A stretch of 12,504 bases of DNA, from the NCBI GenBank assembly GCA_041481485.1, contig JBGPBY010000177.1, forward strand, positions 1-12,504. Direction: 5' to 3'. The notes beneath the pieces were generated by a model. That model was not told the origin of the DNA. It made no database searches and saw only the letters and a program-made list of their open reading frames with translations. The DNA is from JBGPBY01 sp041481485. GTDB taxonomy: Bacteria > Acidobacteriota > Terriglobia > 20CM-2-55-15. Position numbers and translations under genes: made by a program. Shown one piece after another: positions 1 to 5,479 of this stretch. Position 1 is the first letter of the stretch. Every line of letters starts with the position of its first letter.

Positions 1-2
1 GC

Positions 3-230
3 AAGTATGCTGAGAGGCTCCGACAAGAGAGTAACATTGTCGTCCTTGAGCCCGAGATTGCCGAAGCCTTTCCTACCGGTGAGGCCGTGAACGCTGCACT
101 TCGAGGAATGCTTGACACAGCGAGAGCAGTCCGGACACACGGGGGGCTGCCTAACACGGCGTTGCAGCCGACGAGCCGCGCTCGGGGCAAATCCAAGCCC
201 ACCCGGAATCCTCGCGCGGCCCGCGGCTGA
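3..230 (+). CDS. BrnA-type antitoxin, C-terminal part (cassette A)
   Basis: The reading frame is open from the left edge to TGA at 228-230, so the start is outside the window. The 75 visible residues align without gaps to residues 27-101 of the antitoxin at 2301-2606, at roughly 75-80 percent identity by eye, sharing segments such as GEAVNAALRGMLD (GDAVNAALRGMLD there) and RAVRTHGGLPN. That full-length relative overlaps a brnT toxin gene, so this is most likely the antitoxin half of a second brnTA-like cassette whose toxin lies off the window. The last ~27 codons, from LPN onward, are encoded inside attC1, giving a basic Arg/Pro/Lys-rich tail. By family knowledge it would neutralise the partner toxin and repress their shared promoter; function is inferred. 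Confidence 0.78.
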   Translation, partial: KYAERLRQESNIVVLEPEIAEAFPTGEAVNAALRGMLDTARAVRTHGGLPNTALQPTSRARGKSKPTRNPRAARG

Positions 231-247
231 ACGCCAGGCCGTTAGCT
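149..247 (+). other. attC site 1 (end of cassette A)
   Basis: R'' is GCCTAAC at 149-155 and R' is GTTAGCT at 241-247. The arms GGCGTTGCAGCCG and the reverse complement of CGGCTGAACGCC pair except for one extra G in the left arm, the extrahelical base typical of attC L''. An inner stem GCCGCGC/GCGCGGC continues the hairpin. The crossover point is between G241 and T242. The antitoxin frame of cassette A runs through this site and stops inside the L' arm. Confidence 0.9.
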
Positions 248-288
248 GGACTGGTATATCGCAGCTGTCCTGAGCGAGAATATGCATC

Positions 289-486
289 ATGAAATACACA
301 GTGGCACTTAGAAAGTCGAAGGAAGGCTACAGCGTATCGTGTCCCGGTCTGCCGGGGTGTTGGTCTCAGGGCAAAACGGAAAAAGAAGCCCTAGACAACA
401 TACAAGATGCAATTCGTGAATACCTTGAAGCGGCTGTCAAAATTTCTAAGGGTTCTAAACTGCGCGAGGTCGAGGTTCCAGCGTAG
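289..486 (+). CDS. hicB: HicB-family antitoxin (cassette B)
   Basis: A 65-aa protein starting MKYTVALRKSKEGYSVSCPG. It has the HicB hallmarks: an N-terminal beta strand (KYTVAL), the block PGLPGCWSQGKT at residues 19-30, and the following helix EKEALDNIQDAIREYLEA at residues 31-48. This is the degenerate RNase-H-like antitoxin fold of the small HicB class. There is no room for a separate C-terminal ribbon-helix-helix DNA-binding domain, so autoregulation, if any, would be by the short form. The gene lies 41 bp inside cassette B and precedes hicA by only 2 bp, in the antitoxin-first order. It should bind and inhibit the HicA RNA-cleaving toxin encoded downstream. Its base composition is less GC-rich than the neighbouring attC DNA. 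Confidence 0.9.
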   Translation: MKYTVALRKSKEGYSVSCPGLPGCWSQGKTEKEALDNIQDAIREYLEAAVKISKGSKLREVEVPA

Positions 487-488
487 TC

Positions 489-701
489 GTGCCCAAGCTT
501 CCGGGAATAAATCATCTCCGTGCTGTCCGAGCACTCGAAAAGGCGGGATTCAATATCGTCAACCAAGGAAAGCACATCGTCATGAGTGACGGGACTCGCA
601 TTCTGACGATTCCAAGACATAATCCGGTCAATGCATACACAATGGGCGGTATCGTTCGTGACGCTGGTCTCAAAATCGAAGATTTCAAGAAGCTCCTGTA
701 G
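489..701 (+). CDS. hicA: HicA-family mRNA interferase toxin (cassette B)
   Basis: A 70-aa protein with a GTG start placed 2 bp after the hicB stop, which implies translational coupling. The sequence fits HicA: MPKLPGI at the N terminus, a first helix carrying HLRAVRALEKAGF, then NQGKHIVMSDG with the conserved histidine at residue 29 (the catalytic residue in characterised HicA proteins), then TIPRHNPVNAYTMGGIVRDAGL and a final helix. This is the double-stranded-RNA-binding-like fold. The family cleaves mRNA in the cytoplasm and arrests growth unless bound by HicB. No frameshift or missing key residue is visible, so the pair looks intact and potentially active. A toxin-antitoxin pair in a cassette may help to hold the array in the genome. 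Confidence 0.9.
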   Translation: MPKLPGINHLRAVRALEKAGFNIVNQGKHIVMSDGTRILTIPRHNPVNAYTMGGIVRDAGLKIEDFKKLL

Positions 702-710
702 CCCGAGGCC

Positions 711-809
711 AGCTAACAACACGATGCAGCCTGCAATCGGCGCTGGGCGGATTCGTAATACGAAAGTTGCCGCCTGCGCCGATTGCGGCTGATCGTCAAA
801 CCGTTAGGT
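711..809 (+). other. attC site 2 (end of cassette B)
   Basis: R'' is AGCTAAC at 711-717; R' is GTTAGGT at 803-809. The R'' box is the exact reverse complement of GTTAGCT, the core at the start of cassette B (241-247), not of the R' that follows it. Arms ACGATGCAGCC and GGCTGATCGT pair with one extrahelical G; the inner stem contains CAATCGGCG/CGCCGATTG. The next cassette begins at T804. Confidence 0.9.
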
Positions 810-814
810 TGCCT

Positions 815-1327
815 ATGAAACATCGTTCCGAAATCCAGCAAGGTGCTGCGAAACTTCAAGCGATGCACGAAAAGATTCACGCCACGTATCAATCGCGAAG
901 CGCCGAGTGGTCTCAAGCCTGCGAGGATTTCCGCTCTTCGTACGATTCATTGGCCTACCCAGGAGGTTTACAGGTTGGCATGGCTGCTCTGAAGTCCAGC
1001 AGTGAAGTCGCGATCGAGACAGCTATAGAGTTTTTGGAAGTCGATCCCATTTTCTTTCGCTCTGGCTACATTAAAGAAGAGTTAATACAAAATCTGAAAC
1101 GCGCAGATTTGACTGACGCTCAGAAGGAGCGGCTGAATGGAGTCATTCTGCGACTGGTCGAGCTACGAGACTGTCGGGAGTTTCGCCGTTACTGTCAGTT
1201 GGCCACCAGGACCAAAAGCCCGAAGCTCGAAACCGAATTGAAAAGGCTTATAAGCAGTAACGATCCAAGTGTCATTCGCAGGGCGTTATGGGTGTTGGAT
1301 GCCCTGCCGAATCGGGAGGAAAGTTGA
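815..1327 (+). CDS. Unknown 170-aa alpha-helical cassette protein (cassette C)
   Basis: I do not recognise a family. The frame is open from 767, but the first 16 codons lie in attC2, so the ATG at 815, 11 bases inside the cassette, is preferred. The protein is soluble-looking, with no signal peptide or membrane segment. Residues 1-40 are strongly helical and charged. Residues 52-76 (GLQVGMAALKSSSEVAIETAIEFLE), 88-112 and 140-165 (ETELKRLISSNDPSVIRRALWVLD) look like paired amphipathic helices, reminiscent of HEAT-type repeats; this is an impression only. No Shine-Dalgarno sequence fits within the 11-nt leader. It is the only gene of its cassette, and its cytoplasmic role is unknown. Confidence 0.75.
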   Translation: MKHRSEIQQGAAKLQAMHEKIHATYQSRSAEWSQACEDFRSSYDSLAYPGGLQVGMAALKSSSEVAIETAIEFLEVDPIFFRSGYIKEELIQNLKRADLTDAQKERLNGVILRLVELRDCREFRRYCQLATRTKSPKLETELKRLISSNDPSVIRRALWVLDALPNREES

Positions 1328-1336
1328 GCTTGAGCA

Positions 1337-1436
1337 ACCTAACAACACGTTGCAGCCGCCAAGCCGCGCGTGAGGGCAATTCAAATTCGCAGTAGTATGC
1401 TCGCGCGGCTTGCGGCTGAACGTTGAGACGTTAGAC
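1337..1436 (+). other. attC site 3 (end of cassette C)
   Basis: R'' is ACCTAAC at 1337-1343, the exact complement of the core GTTAGGT at the start of cassette C. R' is GTTAGAC at 1430-1436. Arms ACGTTGCAGCCGC and GCGGCTGAACGT pair with one extra G. The inner stem AAGCCGCGCG/CGCGCGGCTT closes on a loop containing TTCAAATTCGCAGTAGTATG, which recurs in attC site 6. Confidence 0.9.
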
Positions 1437-1449
1437 GACTAAAGGAACG

Positions 1450-1896
1450 ATGAGCGAAGACCGTAAGATCCACAAACCAAATTTACTCCCCGATCACGAG
1501 CGTCCTCTGGGTCGATTCATGGCCGATGTGCACGGTACCGTGTTCCGTCCCCTCACCTCTTTCGCCGAAGCGAAGACAGTGCAGGATGGTGTTGTCATTC
1601 TTCAAGGGGATGATGGCGGTCAAGTCTACGTGGCCTGTCCGGTGTCGCTCGTCAGTTGTTCCGAATCGACACTCGAGCAACTACTCGTCGATCTAGACGA
1701 GCTTGCATGGCCTGGCAACGATGCGGACATGAGGCGTATCTATTACGAACGGCTTGCTATCGGAAGCGGAATTCCTGGCGGGATGGGTGGGGGACGAATT
1801 ACTGATGAGCCGTGGGTGCATAGCAACTTTATCGATCGCGGGCTCGGCCCTGCGATCTCGGACGTTCTCCGAGGTGTTCGTCCGCGAATCAAGTGA
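1450..1896 (+). CDS. Unknown 148-aa cassette protein (cassette D)
   Basis: No family recognised. The ATG at 1450 is preceded by AAAGGAACG, a good ribosome binding site that lies wholly inside the cassette leader. The protein is acidic and soluble, with no signal peptide. Residues 26-62 (around VHGTVFRPL, DGVVILQGDDGG and VYVACPVSLV) look like a beta-rich core, residues 72-85 form an acidic helix (STLEQLLVDLDELA), and residues 105-125 hold a glycine-rich stretch (GSGIPGGMGGGRITDEPW). The stop codon is 15 bp before the attC R'' box, so the gene ends cleanly within the cassette. It is the only gene of its cassette. Confidence 0.78.
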   Translation: MSEDRKIHKPNLLPDHERPLGRFMADVHGTVFRPLTSFAEAKTVQDGVVILQGDDGGQVYVACPVSLVSCSESTLEQLLVDLDELAWPGNDADMRRIYYERLAIGSGIPGGMGGGRITDEPWVHSNFIDRGLGPAISDVLRGVRPRIK

Positions 1897-1911
1897 GGGC
1901 GGCCGTACGTC

Positions 1912-2010
1912 GTCTAACACGGCGATGGAGCCGTCAATCGGCGCCAGCGATTTCCTCAAGGGGAAAGGTCTGGCTAGCGCCGCTTGCGGCTCATCGCCAA
2001 GCCGTTAGGC
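1912..2010 (+). other. attC site 4 (end of cassette D)
   Basis: R'' is GTCTAAC at 1912-1918, the exact complement of the cassette D core GTTAGAC. R' is GTTAGGC at 2004-2010. Arms GGCGATGGAGCCG and CGGCTCATCGCC pair with one extra G in the left arm; here the L'' box is GGAGCCG rather than GCAGCCG. Confidence 0.9.
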
Positions 2011-2047
2011 AGGCACGCTGATATAGGGCGCAGCGTATACTGGCGCG

Positions 2048-2323
2048 GTGCTGATCACTTGGGACCCTAGCAAAGCCAACCGTCGCAAGCATGGCGTTGA
2101 ATTTCAGGAAGCTGCCACGGTCTTTACAGATCCGCTCTCGACAACCTTTCCGAGTGATCATCACTCGAAGGATGAACTGCGCCTTGTGACCATTGGTTTG
2201 TCCGCAAACAAACAAATTCTGGTTGTAGCGCATACCGAAGATGGGAACACGATTAGAATAATCAGTTCCCGAAACCCGACCCGACAGGAAATAAGATTTT
2301 ATGAAAAAGGTCGACCATCCTGA
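2048..2323 (+). CDS. brnT: BrnT-family ribonuclease toxin (cassette E)
   Basis: A 91-aa protein starting at GTG 2048. It matches BrnT throughout: TWDPSKANRRKHGV at residues 4-17 (the WDP...KHGV signature), FQEAATVFTDPL at 19-30, then RLVTIGL, then LVVAHTEDGNTIRIISSR at 58-75, and the closing RQEIRFYE. BrnT adopts a RelE-like fold and cleaves RNA in the cytoplasm. The next gene overlaps its last 23 bases, the usual tight coupling of toxin and antitoxin. The length is normal and no disruption is seen. The gene lies 37 bp inside cassette E. Confidence 0.92.
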   Translation: MLITWDPSKANRRKHGVEFQEAATVFTDPLSTTFPSDHHSKDELRLVTIGLSANKQILVVAHTEDGNTIRIISSRNPTRQEIRFYEKGRPS

Positions 2324-2606
2324 AGACGATATGCGGGCGGAATACGATTTCGCCTCAATGCCTGGAGGAGTTCGCGGCAAATATGTCGAACGACTTCGGC
2401 GAGAGAACAACATTGTCGTACTCGACCCGGAGGTGGCTGCGGCGTTTCCAACGGGTGATGCGGTAAACGCTGCCCTTCGAGGAATGCTGGATACGACACG
2501 AGCGGTCCGCACACACGGGGGGCTGCCTAACACAACGTTGCAGCCGCCGAACCGCGCCAGAAGTAAATCCAAATCGAAAAAGAGTCCTCGCGCGGCTCGC
2601 GGCTGA
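2301..2606 (+). CDS. brnA: BrnA-like antitoxin, reading through attC (cassette E)
   Basis: A 101-aa protein whose ATG lies inside the end of brnT. The N terminus MKKVDHPEDDMRAEYDF is the arrangement seen in small antitoxins paired with BrnT, followed by VRGKYVERLRREN, NIVVLDPEVAAAFPTGDAV (an extended strand, likely the start of a ribbon-helix-helix) and a helix NAALRGMLD. By family knowledge it would bind BrnT and repress the operon. The stop codon TGA at 2604-2606 is in the L' arm of attC site 5, so about 28 residues after GGLPN are encoded by the recombination site and form a basic tail (RARSKSKSKKSPRAARG). The same arrangement occurs in the cassette A copy. The assignment as BrnA rests on context as well as sequence. 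Confidence 0.82.
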   Translation: MKKVDHPEDDMRAEYDFASMPGGVRGKYVERLRRENNIVVLDPEVAAAFPTGDAVNAALRGMLDTTRAVRTHGGLPNTTLQPPNRARSKSKSKKSPRAARG

Positions 2607-2623
2607 ACGTTGAGCCGTTAGGC
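2525..2623 (+). other. attC site 5 (end of cassette E)
   Basis: R'' is GCCTAAC at 2525-2531 and R' is GTTAGGC at 2617-2623. R'' is the exact complement of the cassette E core at 2004-2010. Arms CAACGTTGCAGCCGC and GCGGCTGAACGTTGA pair with one extra G. The brnA frame runs across most of the site. Confidence 0.9.
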
Positions 2624-2629
2624 CTCCTT

Positions 2630-2782
2630 ATGACGGAATTGACGAACTCGATGACTCGACCATGGCCGGAAATTCGACGAATCTACGCAGAAGCTCCGAC
2701 TTTTGTTTGGACCGAAGGAATGCTTGCGCTTATTGACCATATTTCTTCATCTCATCTGGCTTTCGGGTTGTTCGCTTGGACG
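2630..2782 (+). pseudogene. Cassette F gene, 5' half, interrupted by an IS
   Basis: Codons 1-51 of a cassette gene, beginning at ATG 2630 (12 bases inside the cassette) and ending in GLFAWT where the insertion sequence starts. An alternative ATG in the same frame lies at 2651 (MTRPWPEIRRIYAEAP). The 3' half resumes at 4755 in the same frame. Removing the IS and one copy of the 3-bp target duplication restores an uninterrupted 126-aa protein with ...GLFAWTSHFDLCIAQ... across the junction. The restored protein resembles, from memory, a recurrent family of uncharacterised integron-cassette proteins. No ribosome binding site is evident: the leader reads CCTCCTT, the complement of one. Confidence 0.87.
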
Positions 2783-2783
2783 A

Positions 2784-2838
2784 CTGATCGGCGACAATTA
2801 GAACTCCCGGCGTATTGCCTCACCAAGGATTGTTACCG
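2784..2838 (+). repeat. Left terminal inverted repeat of the IS
   Basis: The outer 38 bases match the right terminal repeat at 29 positions, with an unbroken block CGGCGACAATTA and further blocks CCGGCG, ATTG and CTC. After a gap of 8 bases the 9-base block TTGTTACCG also recurs. Such spaced blocks are expected of transposase-binding sites. Confidence 0.88.
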
Positions 2839-3103
2839 AAGGAGTGATTGTCGTCATCATTTAAATGTACCCGCCGTCGGGCCGGTGGTAGCTGTGAAAA
2901 CCCAGCAGGGTTTTCAAGCAAGTGTGCAAATCATCAAGAAAATATTGCCGCAGGCAACCTTGATCGATTTGCATGCTTGCGTCAGATTCCACGGGCCTCC
3001 CCATTTCTTTCTTTTTGCTACTTTTTCTTTCTTTGCTTTACGTCTGAGATTTCCACAGAAACGGGCCATCCGATTGGAGAAATAAATATGATTGGTTTCC
3101 CTT
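2839..3103. other. Non-coding left-end region of the IS
   Basis: No gene is supported between the left terminal repeat and the transposase stop. The stretch contains a perfect hairpin at 2895-2916 and a pyrimidine-rich run at about 3001-3042 (read on the minus strand as an A/G-rich run). The open frames here are short, start without ribosome binding sites and are low in complexity. Confidence 0.6.
2895..2916 (-). terminator. Hairpin downstream of the transposase, possible terminator
   Basis: A perfect 9-bp stem with a 4-base loop: TGAAAACCC, AGCA, GGGTTTTCA. Read in either direction the 3' arm carries a run of four T, so it could act as a bidirectional terminator insulating the IS. It lies about 190 bp beyond the transposase stop codon and lacks a long T tail, so the role is inferred. 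Confidence 0.4.
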
Positions 3104-4621
3104 TCATTCGCTCGGCGGGCCAACGCCGACAGGCTCTTTCTGAAATTCATGATCACCGCCGAGGACGAGTCGACGAACAATTTCGCTGCGCCATTCTTTC
3201 ACTTGCCTCTGAAGTGTTCGCAATTGCCCTGGCTTAAATTGTTCCCGTGAGTGTTCCTGGAGGCGTTGAAATAGATCCTTCGCCGTCGAGTCGGGTTTGT
3301 CGTTCAGCCACTGTTCAATCAACAGCCATACCTTCTCGAATGGATCCAGTCGAGTACGCCAACTCCGAGGCTCGGTGGATCGTTTGCGGTGTGTTGAACG
3401 CACTTCGCCATCCTGCCACGCGGTCGATAAAGCTTCGACGAATCGCTTCAGCCCGGGACCCTTTTCCAGCGATTGATTAGGCTCGGCGCCGATCTCCAGT
3501 TGCGCCAAGGTTCTTTGAGATTCCCGAATCTCGTTCAGCAATTGCACCGGGTCCAAGCCCGCAAACACACGGCGCAGTTGCTCTTTCGAATCTATGGAAA
3601 CCCTGTCGTTGGCCAGCAGCCGTAGATACGGGGTTTCAGGCGTGTGATATTTCTTGATCACTTTGTCGCCTTCCCGTTTCTTTGATTTCAGTTTGAAAGA
3701 TGGTTGAAAGAAGTTCACGTATAACCGTGCCGCATTGTGCAGCCTGGCCAAAACGGTGGCGGTGGCGATGCCCTCGAGCCGTCCGTAACCGATCAATTTT
3801 CTTACCACGGCGCCATTCTTCTGCTCGATCCAGGCTTGATCGTTCTTTTTGTAAGGCCGGCATCGTGTCAGTTCGATCTTTCGTTCGAGACAATAGTTCA
3901 CGACCGTCTCGTTAATGAACGCGCTGTCGTTGTCCACATCCAGACCCAAAATCGGAAACAGCAGCTTTTTCCGGATGGACTCTACGGTCTTTGTCACCAG
4001 CGTCTGTTCCCGCATCACCATCGCCGCACCTTCGGTCCAGCCTGAAGCGATATCGGTCAATACCAAGCTGTGAACGTGGCTGCCTGCGACGGACTTTCCG
4101 CAATGCGCCACGAAATCCATCTCGAAGAATCCCGGTGCCGGATCATTCCAATCACCGAATGTGCGCACGGCAATGCTGTTTCGTAACGGAGTATTGAGGC
4201 GTGGTCTTCGCCGTCCCTGCTTGCCCGCTTCCCGGATGCGCTTTAGCCGCCGATCCATCGTTGCGGCGCTCATCGCCAGAAGACGTGGCCGTACTTCCAC
4301 ATCCAACCGCAGGTGCCCATGCCGCTCCATGGCCTCGACCAAAACCGGAATTGCTTCTTTTAACCTCTTGCCACACATCCGGTCCGCAGCTTCCCAAAGA
4401 ATAATCAGTGCTGTCTCGGCTGCGGCATCGTAAAGCCTGGATCTCGGTGGCGGCTTCGGCGTCTCCGGACTCGCTCCCATTTTTCTGAGCACTCGTATCG
4501 CGTGCTTCCGGTGAAACCCGGATATTTTGACAAATTCGTCGAGAATGTCTTTCTTCTCGCTTCGTGTCGCTGCGTAATAACGCGTCGCCACAGATCCAAT
4601 CAATTCGCGTCTGGTAGCCAT
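3104..4621 (-). CDS. DDE (rve-type) transposase of the cassette F IS
   Basis: A 505-aa protein catalysing cut-and-join of the IS ends. The frame could start further upstream, at TTG 4660 or ATG 4639. I choose ATG 4621 because AGGAGG (read on the minus strand at 4636-4631) stands 9 bases before it. Residues 1-60 form a basic helix-turn-helix region (SGFHRKHAIRVLRKM), and residues 70-150 a second helical DNA-binding part. The integrase-like catalytic core has D169 in FFEMDF, D230 in GLDVDNDSAF and E266 in WIEQKN, giving DD(35)E. An Arg/Lys-rich C-terminal region follows. No frameshift is seen, so the element may still be mobile. It resembles transposases broadly grouped with IS481/IS3-like or unclassified families; exact placement is uncertain. 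Confidence 0.92.
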   Translation of the reverse strand: MATRRELIGSVATRYYAATRSEKKDILDEFVKISGFHRKHAIRVLRKMGASPETPKPPPRSRLYDAAAETALIILWEAADRMCGKRLKEAIPVLVEAMERHGHLRLDVEVRPRLLAMSAATMDRRLKRIREAGKQGRRRPRLNTPLRNSIAVRTFGDWNDPAPGFFEMDFVAHCGKSVAGSHVHSLVLTDIASGWTEGAAMVMREQTLVTKTVESIRKKLLFPILGLDVDNDSAFINETVVNYCLERKIELTRCRPYKKNDQAWIEQKNGAVVRKLIGYGRLEGIATATVLARLHNAARLYVNFFQPSFKLKSKKREGDKVIKKYHTPETPYLRLLANDRVSIDSKEQLRRVFAGLDPVQLLNEIRESQRTLAQLEIGAEPNQSLEKGPGLKRFVEALSTAWQDGEVRSTHRKRSTEPRSWRTRLDPFEKVWLLIEQWLNDKPDSTAKDLFQRLQEHSREQFKPGQLRTLQRQVKEWRSEIVRRLVLGGDHEFQKEPVGVGPPSE

Positions 4622-4700
4622 GCTCAATTGCCTCCTCATAATGTTGTCCGTTCCCTTCAAACAGGACGGGTAACATTCTCATGAGGCAACAGCTCCGCAC

Positions 4701-4754
4701 CGGTAACAAAAGACGCGAGTCAATGCGCCGGAAAAAGTAATTGTCGCCGGACAG
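4701..4754 (-). repeat. Right terminal inverted repeat of the IS
   Basis: Read inward from 4754 it begins CTGTCCGGCGACAATTA, then shares the blocks CCGGCG, ATTG and CTC with the left end and, 7 bases further on, TTGTTACCG. It lies upstream of the transposase gene and so probably overlaps its promoter region; the inner part contains TTGACT, a possible -35 element, but no convincing -10 partner. Confidence 0.88.
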
Positions 4755-4985
4755 ACGTCGCATTTTGACCTTTGCATTGCGCAAGCCCCTGTCACTTATC
4801 CGTACAATGGCCCGTACCGTTCGGTGTCCCCGACTCAGGATGGCCGATTGGAGTTTCGTTTCATCGACACGGGGGTGCGCGAGAACCAATGGTGCCGCGT
4901 AGTGGATCCAGTAGGTACAGTCCAGCGCTTCGACCAAACCATCAAACAACTATGCTGGTTCACCGTGCCGCACCATGAGGCCTAA
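4755..4985 (+). pseudogene. Cassette F gene, 3' half, interrupted by an IS
   Basis: The frame continues from the duplicated target ACG (4755-4757) into SHFDLCIAQAPVTYPYNGPY, then LEFRFIDTGV, NQWCRVVDP and IKQLCWF, and ends at TAA 4983-4985. That stop is itself part of the attC R'' box GCCTAAC. With the 5' half at 2630-2782 it makes a 126-aa protein. The YPYNGPY and RFIDT...W.RVV segments look like a well-conserved family core found in other cassette arrays (from memory), but no function is known. No promoter or start is present on this side of the IS, so the fragment is probably not expressed. Confidence 0.86.
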
Positions 4986-5079
4986 CACGGGCCTGCAGCC
5001 GCCAGTCCGCGCGTGAGGGTATTTCAAATTCGCAGTAGTATGTTCGCGCGGCTTGCGGCTGAGGCCCAAGCCGTTCGGC
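4980..5079 (+). other. attC site 6 (end of cassette F)
   Basis: R'' is GCCTAAC at 4980-4986, complementary to the cassette F core GTTAGGC. R' is GTTCGGC at 5073-5079, a variant of the usual GTTRRRY. Arms GGGCCTGCAGCCGC and GCGGCTGAGGCCC pair with one extra G. Its loop is nearly identical to that of attC site 3. Confidence 0.9.
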
Positions 5080-5095
5080 GGACAGAGGTAACGTT

Positions 5096-5476
5096 TTGAA
5101 GCTGGAGTTTTTCGAGGACGGGCTCAATGGCGACCCGATGATTCTGCTGTATGGTGGAAGATCGGAGGATGTGGTCCTGCTACGAAGCGCGATTCGGACG
5201 CTGTCAGAGGGAGTCGGTCGCCAGTTTGCCCTTACCGACTTGCCGTTCGTTCAGTCGGTCGACAAATGCCGGCTCCGGGCAATCTCCGCCGCGGCTGATC
5301 TCGGAGTAAAGTCCAGAGAGCTGGCCGACTTTGAATGGACTCTCTGTCCTGAATCGTGGCGTCAGGTCGACGAACAACTTGAGCCGTTCTGCGAGGAGAA
5401 GATCGACGTCTCCTTCCGGTACATCAACCCAGGCAGCGGCCCAGAGATCATCTATTCAACGGCCCGCGAATGGTAA
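5096..5476 (+). CDS. Unknown 126-aa cassette protein (cassette G)
   Basis: Starts at TTG 5096, preceded by AGAGGTAA, a reasonable ribosome binding site within the cassette. The N terminus MKLEFFEDGLNGDPMILLYGG, the middle DLPFVQSVDKCRLRA, and the C-terminal part FEWTLCPESWRQVDEQLEPFC followed by GSGPEIIYSTAREW suggest a compact alpha/beta protein of a recurrent uncharacterised family; no enzyme motif is visible. It is cytoplasmic by appearance, with no signal peptide or membrane segment, and acidic. The stop lies 3 bp before the attC R'' box, so the gene fills its cassette almost completely. An immunity or small-ligand-binding role could be imagined, but nothing in the sequence shows it. Confidence 0.8.
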   Translation: MKLEFFEDGLNGDPMILLYGGRSEDVVLLRSAIRTLSEGVGRQFALTDLPFVQSVDKCRLRAISAAADLGVKSRELADFEWTLCPESWRQVDEQLEPFCEEKIDVSFRYINPGSGPEIIYSTAREW

Positions 5477-5479
5477 GCC

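Larger units (their letters stand above)
2783..4754 (-). mobile_element. Insertion sequence in cassette F, about 1.97 kb
   Basis: The boundaries follow from the split reading frame and from terminal inverted repeats of about 55 bp beginning CTGATCGGCGACAATTA on the left and CTGTCCGGCGACAATTA on the right (read inward). The flanking target duplication is ACG (2780-2782 and 4755-4757). If the left base A2783 is counted as duplicated target, it is a 4-bp duplication ACGA/ACGT with one mismatch. One DDE transposase gene on the minus strand fills 77 percent of the element, and a non-coding 320-bp stretch lies at its left end. The IS family name cannot be fixed without a search. Confidence 0.9.

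Noticed and set aside
366..722. Minus-strand ORF of 118 codons over hicB and hicA
   Set aside because: It is antisense to two well-recognised genes with conserved motifs and has no family features.
767..814. Upstream extension of the cassette C gene to 767
   Set aside because: These 16 codons belong to attC site 2 and would be separated from the gene on cassette excision.
1991..2572. Minus-strand ORF of 193 codons over brnT and brnA
   Set aside because: Antisense to recognised brnT/brnA sequence; low-complexity Ser/Arg-rich translation typical of a shadow frame.
2783..3085. Continuation of the cassette F frame beyond 2782
   Set aside because: After GLFAWT the frame enters the IS inverted repeat and becomes low-complexity; the true continuation is at 4755.
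2914..3180. Lysine-rich minus-strand ORF at the IS left end
   Set aside because: It is a translation of the pyrimidine-rich tract, overlaps the transposase 3' end, and has no ribosome binding site.
4152..4949. Minus-strand ORF of 265 codons overlapping the transposase start
   Set aside because: It crosses the IS right end and the cassette F fragment and is out of frame with the DDE gene; it has no domain features.
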